Shown here: positions 24,437 to 35,461 of the stretch, piece by piece
Position numbering within the stretch: position 1 is the stretch's first letter
Layout of the letters: each line of letters starts with the position of its first letter
Assembly: GCA_033439795.1 (NCBI GenBank)
Contig: JAUTDP010000002.1
Location: 248,001 to 312,000, forward strand
DNA: 64,000 bases
Reading direction: 5' to 3'
From: Sordaria brevicollis
Taxonomy: Eukaryota; Ascomycota; Sordariomycetes; Sordariales; Sordariaceae
Notes under the pieces: model-generated
Seen by the model: the letters and a program-made list of their open reading frames with translations, nothing else
The model's database searches: none
What the model was told of the DNA's origin: nothing
Translations under genes and position numbers: made by a program

Positions 24437-27400
24437 GAGGGAGTGGACAGAGCGTGGCGTAGGAAATGTGCTTTGTGTTTAGTGGGTGGTATCAGGGTGT
24501 TTGGGTCTGGGAAAAGGGGGTTTTGTGGGTTTGGTCTGGCGTAACTTTTTTCATGTTGTTCGGGGTTTTGTTCTGGTGTTTCTGGTTCTGGGTTCTTTTG
24601 TTTGAGTACATGTGTGTGAATGAACTTCTTTGCTCTTGCGACTTTTCTTGCTGTTCCTCCGTGAGTTTCCGTGATGAATCAAGCGCTTGCATCATGCATG
24701 CGCTAAGATTGCACAATAAGGTATGTGTGTGAAGAGAGAGAGAAAGAACGCTGTTAGGCAACGCTCCTTCTCAACTGCAGCTGAACAAATGCATCATCCC
24801 TGCCTCAATCCCTTCCACGACGGTCAATGCGTTTCCAGCTCACATTTGTCAATATGGACTGATCTTTAACTTGAACCCTATCCTCGGCGGCGTGAATCTG
24901 TTCATATTTGAGCGTCTCCATTATCGACAATTTGACTCTTTATTCGAGAGACTTTTACGTCGAACTTCACTCTGCCCTCTGCTTCTAAGATTGATCAAAC
25001 TCTTTACTCTTACTTCCAGCCGCCACTTCATATCTATAATTCACAAAGTCTAGAAACACAGGAAGAGAGGCAATAAGACAAACTGCCGATATCTGAAGCA
25101 CGGGGGGAGTTTGCCAACAAACAAACCCCCCAACGAAGAGGTAGAGTTTATAAGAGATTTCCCAGCCATTCTTGAATACTGAAACACCATAAAATATCCA
25201 ATCCAGTTGCCAGACAGGTTTCAAATATTCGAGTGTCCGAGGTGACCGCCGAGACAGGTGCTCATCTTGTGCTTTCGCCAAGCTTCCTCTGCCTCACAGG
25301 CTCCACGCACTAACAATTACCCTGTGGGCTGTCACCCTGGCAGCAACCGAACTCAAACTCAAAGACCTCAAGTACAGTACCGCCATGAATTCAATTATCA
25401 CGAACCGCGATGATGCATAGCTTCTGAAGGACATTCCCGTTACGCTTCAAAATAATCCGAGCAATAATTTCGACAATCATAGTCCAGGTCTTGTCCCTCG
25501 AGACCGACACTTCCTTCTCCAGCTCTTTGCACTAACAATTTATCACTGCAAGTCCGCACTCAACGGGCCACTGGATTCGAGTACAGCCACAGCCCATGCT
25601 TTCAAAAAGCCATGTCTGCATCACGTCTATAGATCCGATCGGTCATTCACTTTTTCTATTATTGTTGTGCTGCTATTGGTAAATGAATGAGTATTCATGA
25701 GTGTCTGCTAGACCATGACTCCCATGATGATGGGCCTAGGTATGTGACTCTTCTATCCCCTTTCTCTGAGTGTCCGAATGGCATCTTGTCCCTCGTTGGC
25801 CGACAGCACTTGAGCACCGATTTGGTAGCAAAGGCACTCTTCCATGGCATAGCTGGCATCGACCTTGGCCATGCCCGTCATGCGGGTGTTTGGAGTGCGG
25901 CCAATGGATTCTGACGAGTTCGGTAAGGATGAAGTTGCCGGGCTGTGGTCCGTAAGGCCAATTGTCTTCATGGTGGAGTTCGGCAGTGCCGTGTGCCGGA
26001 AGAGCCCAGGGCGGCAAAGGTTATTCTAGGTCTGACTTTCACCCATCCTCACGGTGGTTTGTGGTGTATGGATCGATCGTTCAAGATGTCTCCAGGACGG
26101 GCAACCAAAGACGTGTTCCGAGTTGAAAGGGGGGAGTGTCCGTCCAAAATCAGTGTTGTGGCCTGAGCAGCACACGTTCTATGTTTCCTTCTCGTTGCGT
26201 CGAGTGGCGTTTGTGGGAGGATCTGCTGTCAAGCATACTATCGTTAGCAAGTCCTCGTGATATGGGATAGGGGGAATAATTGTACGATGCTCATCTCCTC
26301 GTTTCCCTCAGTTACCAACATGGCATCTTCTGGATCTCTCTGGAGACCTACCGAGACCAATGTTTCCTATTCTGACACGGCCTTGTCTTTAGTGACAGCC
26401 GTTCTTCGTTTCTAGACTTTCACCTTTGCTCGTGCTGTTCTTTTGCGATCTGGTCAACTTGCCTCTCGTTTGTCGTGGTCTTTGCTGATGTCAGTGTCCA
26501 AGAGAAAATCGTGTATGGCCTCGTTAAGCGCTGAAAGCTCTCGGGCAATCTAATACTCTTCAGGATTACTTTGTTGAGCCGCCAGCGTCCTTCTTCAAGG
26601 CCAGATATGTGGAGGAAAGTGCCAGCCTCTTTGGATCTAGTTGAACGGATAGGGAAGGCTTGATTGCTCACCTCTCCAAAGCTCGCTGTGTTTAAGTCTC
26701 TTGCCCTAAGACTCTAAGAGCAGTAAGCTGCCGTTGCGATGTCGTTGCGACACTGTGATGCGAGCATGGAATGCTGTCTAAGGTAGTGGTTTGTTGTGAT
26801 ACCATCGGGAAGATAGCCCAGCTCCTGATACCCAAGATCGTCGTCATTGGAAAGCGTTGAGTGCGCCAAGCGATTCGGTGTTGAAGTCGTGACGGCTTGG
26901 CTAATCTATGAGGCTTTACGCTTCGATAAGTTGTCGAGGTTATCCGGGGATGACGCTCTCGCGCTAGGCCGTTGTTGTCGCCGTCTCCGTCGTTGGTGTA
27001 AGGCTTGTCAGCAGTCCGACGCGGCGACGGCTGCGAGTTGAAGGAAGAATCTGCATGTCGAGGCTAGGAAGTAAGCGCCCTGTTGAAACTGCGCAAGGTC
27101 TGGGGAGGCTCGAGTTGGCTTCTTGTCATCGCTCGCATGTCCCGGGGAAGATACGAAAGCTGGTCCTCGGCGATGGGCTAGGAAAGCGACTGGAGTTGAC
27201 TGTCGAGTGTCGAAAGCTTTGAGGGCTGCGCGCTTCAGCAAAAAACTGGATAGCGTATTGCTGACGTTTTTGAGAGGACGGCGAGGATCGTTGGTCGTTC
27301 GGTCTGGTGACTAACTTCGATGACAGTCTGCTCGGTTTGGAGGTCGAAATCAAACATGCGGAGGAGAATGGAAGTGGCAGGTATCAAGTAGCCGCGGGCC

Positions 27401-27639
27401 TAGTGTCCTCAAAAATGGGTATACGGCCAAGCCTTTCCCATCCAGGTTGCTCGGGTTCTTTCCACCATGGGAAACGTTCCTCTCTTGGGCATCCTTGCAA
27501 GGGAAGAGACATGTTTAGCCTTGAAGGAAGGGTCAACAGAATCAAGGAAAAGATAACACACGAGCAAGCTTGGGTTGTCCCGGCGTTGAATACCCTAGCT
27601 CTTTGACGTGGTGGTCCCTATACTACCTCTAGCCAGTTA
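24437..27639. other. Intergenic, no supported gene
   Basis: About 3.2 kb with only short unsupported frames. One TACCTCTA octamer occurs at 27624. I find no domain, intron set or RNA gene. Confidence 0.5.
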
Positions 27640-28074
27640 GATCAGCCTGGGACTACGTCGTTGTCCCGATTTGCCAGCTCGACTCCTGGCAACAAGTTAT
27701 TTGCGGCCCCCTGACACTGGCAGAAACTGGCAAGGCAGCCAGTGCCCTGTGTGTATACGGTCTGATACCCCTCCATCTCTCGTGAGCTTCTCTTCCTCTC
27801 TTCCCTTTTCCTTTTTTCTTTCCTCAGCCACAACGAACAACTTGAGCTTACACCGAGTTAACCAACGCTACTCGTCAATACTTCTACAGTTCAGCACTAC
27901 TCGTCAAAACTACTCGTCAGCAAAGTAAGTCATCAAGATATCTACCTGGCTCGCTTTTATCATCATCAAATCCGCATACTTGCTTGCGCCTGAATCCCCT
28001 TCATTCGCAAGCAAATATCCATTCCCCCAAAGCCAGTTCCTCAAAAAAAACTCGAAACAACTAACAGCCAGGAG
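27640..28074 (+). repeat. Duplicated promoter/leader, copy B
   Basis: Counterpart of 21018-21438 with the same block order. Its leader intron is 27925-28071 (GTAAGT donor, AACTAAC branch, CCAG acceptor), ending three bases before the ATG of the downstream RNase H gene. Confidence 0.7.
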
Positions 28075-30682
28075 ATGCCCAACATCGTCAGAATCGTTGC
28101 GCCTGCGCCCGCGGTCTCCTCGGAGACCAACAACTCCCAGTTCCAAGACCGCAAGAACGAGCGAAGACGGATTATTGAGGAGAGGAACAGGGTCGAAGGT
28201 GACTGGTACAAGACCTGGATGGCGATGAGAGGCCGTAAGTATTTCCCTTTTCTTTGCATCTACACCTTTCATGTTTGATAGCAAGCTTCGCGTTGTGAAA
28301 CCTGGTGCCTTTCCTCATTGCATTTGTTTTGGGGACGCCGCCTGGGTATTCTGGCCAGTATTTTACCATCAGAAAGCCGGGCCTCAGAGCGCTTCAAGCC
28401 AGATCTACATGCGCAAAATCCAAGTCTTCATGGATACTCTGGCCGAGATCTATGTTGCTTCCTTCGTCAAGGACTACTCTCAGCGCACTCCAAGCCAAAG
28501 CTACTCCACCTACCATGCGTCGTACACGCACTCCAAGATTCAGGACGCAAGTTCGATCACCTCAGCTAAGCACCGCCTGCTCCTGGGGTTTTCTTGTCTT
28601 GCTTCCTCTGAACTACGGACAAGATCGTGCCTCAGAGTTACCCAATCCCACAAAGCCTGAAAGGATGCCATAAGCTCGCGTGCGGCAGTTCAATACCGCT
28701 CGGTTTTCACAACTGAGCGGGAATTAGCAGAAGCAACAAGCTCAGCAACAACATAGGCCGTGTCTACAACAAAAGGATCAATCACTTTGAAGAAGAGAGA
28801 CAGAGTACGCTCACGGAGTTGGCCGCTATCCAGGATCAGGTCAAAGAGAACAACGAGAACGACGACCAGGCGAAGATAGACAGGCGTGCTGAAGAGGTCA
28901 AACTGCACTGTTCTGTCCTAAGGCTCAGAACCAAGCCCAGGTCCAGGTAACAGCCGGCAAGCAACACGACGAGATGCCGCAAGGTGTCGCGCCGTAGGCT
29001 ACCGAGACACAAGCTGCCGAGACACAAGCTGCCAAGGTGAACAGTACCATGCCTTCTTGTCACTCAGTCAGGTTTTATCCTCCTCTTTCACAGCCTAGCA
29101 AAGTCAAGATGTCGGTTCAGAACTGGGGGCACCACACTCGACTTGATTGCGCTAGGCTGTAAGATGGAAGGATAAAATCAGACTGAAAGGGACAAGAAAG
29201 GACTCCGACTTGAGCTGAGAACTGCTTACAATCTGGCTCCTGTTCTGGCCAAGGTCTTTGAAGCTTCTCTTCGTTTGTTCACCTTGTGCGGTTGCCGTCT
29301 GGCCGGAGAAAAGGTCATATCCGACAACACTTTCGCTTCAAGCCACTGTTAGATTGGCAAGGACTTGGTCTAGCTGGAACTTGATCTTGTAAACTCTGGA
29401 TCAGTTCAGCTTTGACGGAGTTTAGGCGATGGCGGTGGCTGGCGAGTACAACGCAGCTTGAGAAAGTTCTTGAATCGAACCCTGAGGACAAAAGCAGTAC
29501 CGAAACAGACAGAAGCTTGCAATTCTCTACTCACCTATTCAGCACGTTCTATTACCTGCACACAAGGACAACCGAACTAACTCTTTCTCTCTCTCTTCAG
29601 AATACCCCCGTTTCCTCCAAGGCCGCGTCGTGATCAACGACGCAAAGGACGACGACGGGCTCTACGCCCAGGCCCTCGAAGCCGCCAACGCCGCCGCCGC
29701 CCACAAGCCCGTCGAAGACACCCAAGTGGTGATCTTCACCGACGCCGCCATGTCCCCGGGCAGGCAGACCAACACCGTGGCCGGGGTCGGGGTGGCGTTC
29801 CGTCGCCTCGACCCATACCGGACGGTCGGGTCCCGCTACCCCCCTGGCGACCTCAGCCTGCATTTCGCCGAGGTGACGGCTGGCCGGGCGGTGAAGGTGA
29901 GCGAGGCCGAGGCGCTCAACTCCACGGCGGCAGAGACCATGGCCATTGCCTTTGCCGTAAAGGTGGCAATGGTCGAGCTCTACCGCTTGGAGGCGAGGCT
30001 TCTGGCTGAGCACAAGAGGCGCAAGCGGGACGAGGAGGTCGAGAGGGCCAGGGAGGCGAGGAGGAGGTTGGCAAAGAAAGCCGCCAAGAAGCAGCGCAAG
30101 CTGGAGAAGAAGGAGAGGAGGAAGCAGCGCTACGCAAGCCTGCCAAAGGAGCTCCGCCGGGCCAAGAAGGCCGAGCGCAAGGCCAGAAAGGCCGAGAAGA
30201 AGAAACTGAGGGCGAAGAAGCGGGCCGCAAGGTCCAAGAACAAGGCTGTCGCTGGTCAGCCTGAGCACCAGCGAACGAAGGTCACGGTCAAGATCTTCGA
30301 CGACTCCCAGGGCGCGCTGCTGATGCTGGACGGCCAGCTCCCCATCTCGACTCCCGGCCTGCGCAAGGCGGCCATGGAGGCTATCAAGCAGTCCATGGAG
30401 CTGAAGCGTCGCTTCGTTGACCGCGAGGCGGCCTCGGCTCTTATGGACGTAAGTCTTGAGCTCCATTGGACCCCTGGCCACAGCAAGTTCGCGCCGAAGA
30501 TCCAGGACAGGGCGGAGAAAGAGGCGCAGTGGGCGGACAGTTGCGGCCAGCCGTACGAGTGGTTCGAGGACTTGCATGGCGAGCTGCCTGCTTGCGACGA
30601 GCCGGCTGTCTCTTTTGGCGTCGAAGATATCGGTGAGCTTCCTCAGAAGCCACTCTCGACCTCGACCTCGACTTCGACATAG
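28075..30682 (+). CDS. RNase H-fold protein with Lys/Arg-rich insertion, copy B
   Basis: Predicted exons 28075-28234 and 29601-30682 (1366-bp intron, GTAAGT donor, GAACTAAC branch, TTCAG acceptor, phase 1 as in copy A) encode 413 residues. Core residues: Asp101 (VVIFTDAAM), Glu165 (LNSTAAETMAIAF), Asp288 (KIFDDSQGALLML), HWTPGH (His347), and a late Asp that is less certain (356 or 365). The glycine-rich GxxG after the HWTPGH is lost, unlike copy A. The insertion at about residues 190-276 is even more basic than in copy A, consisting of KK, RR and AKK/ERK repeats. The C-terminus ends in a Ser-Thr repeat encoded by TCGACC hexamers. Paralogous to 21439-23283 through exon structure, leader intron and promoter. 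The intron is long enough to hide other exons. Confidence 0.8.
28750..29060 (+). pseudogene. Coding-like remnant inside the RNase H copy B intron
   Basis: One frame reads a charged, coiled-coil-like stretch (H-F-E-E-E-R-Q-S-T-L-T-E-L-A-A-I-Q, then V-K-E-N-N-E-N-D-D-Q-A-K). A frame change is then needed to continue into Q-A-Q-V-Q-V-T-A-G-K and a repeat T-E-T-Q-A-A-E-T-Q-A-A. A frameshift and a stop interrupt it. It may be a lost exon of this gene or a decayed neighbour. The family is not recognised. Confidence 0.35.
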
Positions 30683-30697
30683 AGGTATTTACCTCTA
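30680..30697. repeat. Short perfect inverted repeat at the RNase H copy B stop codon
   Basis: TAGAGGTATTTACCTCTA pairs with itself through two 8-base arms around two central bases. It begins inside the TAG stop codon (30680-30682). Each arm is the octamer over-represented in this window. It could form a small hairpin in the 3' UTR. Confidence 0.6.
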
Positions 30698-31261
30698 CAC
30701 TACGCGTCGCCGACCTTCTCAAAGGCGATCAACGAAGGATGAAATACGTATTGTACGACTACAAAGCTCTCAGAAGAACCATAAAAGGCAGTTGTTTTGG
30801 CTGGAAACTCGTTGTATCCTGCTACAGTTTCTTTGCCGAAGTCTCAACACTGCCGAAAAAACGACAAAAAAAATGCCACACCACTCTCCTCACATAAGCA
30901 CTACTACGGATCCCGAACGCTCAGTTACGCCTTCTCAATACTCTTCAACACCTGCTCTTGGCGCTGTTCGTTCTTTCCTTTCTCTTCCATGGGGCTTTCC
31001 AACATCAGGGTACCTGGAATGAAGGAGCGACCGGCGCAACATCAGAAGCTCCGAGACACAATGTCTTGGAGTCTTGCGATAGGCAAGAAGTACCTTGGAG
31101 ACTCTCGCCACCTGCCATGCACTCAGTCAGAAAGAGGAACCTTAACAAAAAGGACAGAAGAGAAATGAACGAGAGCAAAACAACATCAACATTTACACAC
31201 GAACAATTCGTTTTCGAACATCCACGCTCGAGTATAGCTTTCTTCATTATTGCTCAACCCG

Positions 31262-33710
31262 ATGGATCTATTCGATGACTACCTCTTCTCGCCGTTCAAT
31301 TTCCAAGAAACTTTTGGTCCCGGCTATGACGAACCTGGCCTGGCTCTAGAATCTTTCTTCAGCAACATCGAGCCGCTCGATCATCCAGACATTTTCGGTC
31401 CCGACTACAACGAACATGGCCTAATTTTAGAGCCGCTGTCCGGCAATATCGATGCCTCGGGCTTTGGGGCTGGTACCCACGATACCAATGATGTTGGAGA
31501 AGATGGACAGATGGCTCCTGTTCTCGATGATGTTGTATGTGCTTCAACACGTCTACCGCATCATGCAATTCCTCCTATTGCCTCAAGTCACGTCGACTTA
31601 CATCAACTCCATTGCCTGCATACTACGTCCCATATCAGAGCAGACATTCGCAATGGCCTAACCTTTTCTTCTTCTACCCCAGGGACTTTTTCATGACCAT
31701 GCCGCCGTTACTTGGCAGACTACCTCTATGCATGCTCCGATGCCTTGCATGACAGCTGCGAATGCCGAATACATACCATCCATCGAACTGGCAGCGTTCA
31801 ACCCAGACTCAGCCGATATAGCAGCAACATGGGCTACATACAGCGACATGAACCTACCGTTTGAGGATCCAACCTCAACAATGGCCTTCGTACCCTCCAC
31901 TTCTATGCCCCAACTTCTTACGCCCTCCGCTTTCGCCCCCCCAAGTTTCACCCCCTCCGCTATCATGCCTTCAGCTTCGACACCCTTGGCTTTTTGTCCC
32001 TCAACTTCCATCGACTCAGGCCTCGTGCCATCCAATTTTACGTCATCCGTCTCAAGGCCCTTGACTCCTGCAGCATCGGCTTCTGAGGCCTTCGTTTCTA
32101 TACCCGCTACCCCAGAGTCCTCGGCGCTCGATCAGCCTACCGAGGTCGAGATGGTTGTCCCTAGTATAGAGGTAATCTAGAAGGTTCCCAAGAGTCAATT
32201 GCCAAAGAAGCGCCGCGGTAGGCCAAAGGGTAGTAAAAATAAGCCCAAGGACGACAACGCACCTACTCGGCCGACATGGGGTTGGGGCCGACCCAATGGC
32301 AGTAAGGATAAGCACCCAAGGAAGCCCATGACCATCAGGCTTAAGTGTCCGACCCAACAGAGGCCTCTTCCTACACTTCCGGACACTCTGGAGCCTATCT
32401 ATACTACTCCCTTGGTAGCTTCGGACCCGGACCCGGCCCTGGCCACGGCCCCGGACAACCAATTTGGCTTTGAGTTTGAGGAGGACGCCTCCTCTACCTC
32501 GGAGTTTTCTATCTCGGAGTCCTCTATCCAGGAGTTCTTTATCTCCGCCTTAACAGCCACAGGTCGAGGCCAGAGCCAACCCACGGGAAACCTGTCGTCC
32601 TCAACCAGCAAGGCCGGTCACTTTGACGGTGGCAACATAGGTCAGTGCTGTCTGTGGATTAAACTTTTATAGTTCACTTGGCTGATAATAAAAACCCCAG
32701 AACCCAGCGAGAGCACCGGAGTAGCCGACGACGACAAGATGGCCAACAAAGAATTTGTCAAGACGACCACACCCAAGATCATCCAGGGAGCTGCTGAGCC
32801 TATCCAGGCGGACGACCCCAAACAAGGCAATTGCCCCACCTGCGGCAGAGGACCCTTTGAGAGGTTAAATAGACACCAGAGGTACTGCAAGGGGTACACA
32901 AACCATGATACGGTTCGGACTTTTGCTCCTCAAAAGAGTTTCGACTGCCCTTACTCGGATTGCAACCACAAATTCACCCGAAGGGGTAACGTGTTGAGAC
33001 ACGTCAGAGTAATGCATTCGGAACAGAGACGTTTCGATTGCCCTTATCCAGACTGCAACACTACATTCAGCTGGAGCTTTTCCGTCAATAAACACATCAA
33101 AGAGGTGCATCTAGAAGCGAAACGTTTCGACTGTCCTTATCCAGACTGCAACAGTACATTCAACCGAAGGGGTAACGTGGAGAAACACGTCAGATTGATG
33201 CATTTGGAAGGGGAAAGTTTCGACTGCCCTTACCCAGAGTGCAATAGCACATTTAACCGAAGGGATGCGTACAAAAGACACGTCAGAGAGGTGCATTTGG
33301 CACCGAAGAGTTTTGCCTGCCCTTACCCAGAGTGCAATAGTACTTTAACCCAGAAGTCTTCCCTCGATAAACACATCAGAACGATACATTTGGAACCGAA
33401 GCGCTTTGACTGCCCTTACCCAGATTGCAACTCCACATTCAGCCAACAGACTACCATGAAAAGACACGTCAGAGAGACGCATCTCGGCGACAAATATAGA
33501 ACCCGCAAATCTGCAACTCCTGCCTCTGGGATGCATTACGACTGCTTTTACCCAGGCTGCACCCGCAGCTTCGCCTATGAAGGTTTCCGCTGGAATCACG
33601 TCAGGAATGTTCATGAAGGCGGCCTCGGAGACGAAAGTCAAGAGACTCGAAGTCAAAGTCCAGTGAGTCGTAGTCAAAGTCCAGAGAGGAAAAAAGATGG
33701 CAGACAATAA
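31262..33710 (+). CDS. Multi-C2H2 zinc-finger protein with AT-hooks, one in-frame TAG
   Basis: Probable DNA-binding nuclear protein. Three exons: 31262-31534, 31683-32640 and 32701-33710, with introns of 148 bp (GTATGT...CCTAAC...CCCAG, phase 0) and 60 bp (GTCAGT...GCTGAT...CCCAG, phase 1). The joined frame has 747 codons. Exon 1 is acidic and contains a duplicated unit built on F-G-P-x-Y-x-E-x-G-L. Exon 2 is Ser/Pro/Thr-rich, then has AT-hook-like KKRRGRPKGSKNK and WGRPNGSKDK. Exon 3 has a CCHC finger (CPTC...H-x3-C) followed by seven TFIIIA-like fingers of form C-x4-C-x12-H-x4-H, most beginning FDCPYP-D/E-C. The frame is broken by a single TAG at codon 257 (32178-32180), just before the first AT-hook. 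It may be a recent nonsense mutation, readthrough, or evidence that 5' and 3' parts are separate genes. Confidence 0.72.
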
Positions 33711-35461
33711 GCAAGAGCGTCAAAAATGAGGCGGGCGCAACGAGCCATGGTGTTTATCGGCATGAGTACACTCAAAGCACGACCAAGACGGACGTGGTAT
33801 TGAGTTCCAAATTTCACGGGTTTAATATCGTGATGGTACAAGACGACAGAAAGGAAAACGGCAAAGAATCCGGACATAGAGGATGGATCGTACATAAAAG
33901 CGCTGAATTCTGGATCAGGTTCAGGATACCACGCTTTTGGGGTGCGGCGTACTGAATAGGCGACGCAACAAGATTTGGACAGCAAGAATGGAAGGAAAAG
34001 CAAGCAAGCGAGCGATGGCGTTGGAGTCGGGAAAAGTGAGATAAAAAGCGTTGGTTCTTGGTTGTGCGACTGGAAGAATTGGGAACTAGCTTTATGGATG
34101 GGTATCGGCTTGTTCAGGCAGTTTATTTCCTGCTTTTACAGCTTGTAATAGTATTGTATTGTGAATACCTACAAGACCGGGAACAATGAATAACACGAGT
34201 TACAATGCGCGCACATTCTATACCTTCTCTTTCCCTATAACATCCGATTATATTCCATGAATAAGATGAGCCAACTGCGGAAGGATGAGCTAGCGAGATC
34301 TCCCCCTAGAAAAGAGAAGAGATCAAAGCCTCAGCGGTTGGGTTTGTTTGGTATAATGGTATTTCTTTTTAGTTGAGAGCCACAGACTTTACTTAGGCAT
34401 TCATCACAAGACCCCGAGAAAAAAAGGAAATTTATGTACATGCATGCAATACAATATGTGCAACCCAAGGAGAATATATTACCGAAGAAATATCGTTCTC
34501 GGAAGCCAGTGACCATAATAAATTACCACACTGTATCCCACCCCTCACCGTCGCAGGACAGTGCTGAAATAAATGGTGCGGTCACGGTGCAAGTGCGGGA
34601 AGGCCCGCGGTACCTGGGTACATGGATACATGGGTACATGAGTACATGTAACGGCGCGGCGCAGGGACAAGGGCCCGACCTTTCCTTGGCATCAGGGGTT
34701 TTGCAGGAAGTAATGGACCAATGGAAGATGAAAAAGGACCCCTGGACTTTCCTAATTCGTAAGCTGGTTGTCCGATGTGAATTTGAGCGGCACCGTAACA
34801 TGCGAGTGCGCTGTAGCCTGCGTGACGCAGGGGGGGATTGTTAGTGGCCTGGCTTTTGGTCATCGAACCAGTGATGCTAGGACAACGATGGAAGAACAAC
34901 GATGGCAGAACAACGATGGCAGAATAACGTTGGTAGAATAACGTTGGTAGAATAACGTTGGTAGAATAACGTTGGTAGAATAACGATGGTAGAACAACGA
35001 TGCTAAACGATGATACCAGACAACGTTCCCATGTGCAACAAAGGTAGAATAGTTGGACACGAAGCCTAAATGAGTGAAAGAGGTTGATTATTGTAGCCAC
35101 CCAAATTCATATCCAAAGCACCCTAGCAGCAGAATTACAAAAGTGAAAGATTAGACATTATTTCCACCCACAAAAGACCACAAACTAGAACTAGAAAGGA
35201 GATTGACGTCGCGCAAACAAAACTTGAACAAAAGTCAACAAGAAAATGACAGAAATCAGGGAAATAAGGAACAAACTACAGAAACACGTCCCGCTGTATT
35301 CCTCCAATGCTTCAAAGGAGCTCATCAGAAGCTTGGAAGTCTTATAATGTCTCTCGTCCTACCGGTGCTTACGTGCCGCAGCACCTACATAACAAGGGCG
35401 CAGACTGAACTTCCTTGAACGTAAGAACGCCTTTACGGTAAACGACTTGGGACGCCTGCCT
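33711..35461. other. Intergenic with minisatellite
   Basis: 3' flanks of two convergent zinc-finger genes. It contains the minisatellite at 34879-35004 and a short GTACATG-rich patch near 34615-34650. No supported gene; short frames across the minisatellite are repeats of one another. Confidence 0.55.
34879..35004. repeat. 14-bp minisatellite, nine units
   Basis: Nine head-to-tail copies of a 14-base unit of the form AGAAYAACGWTGGY (for example AGAATAACGTTGGT), with two main variants differing at a few positions. Confidence 0.85.

Noticed and set aside
29597..30577. 326-codon minus-strand ORF
   Set aside because: Shadow of RNase H copy B, Leu/Arg-rich antisense of the Lys-rich insertion.
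31262..33710. Treating exon 1-2 and exon 3 as two independent genes
   Set aside because: The same frame continues on both sides of the TAG and the phase-1 intron at 32641-32700 joins cleanly, so one gene with a nonsense codon is simpler. Not excluded.
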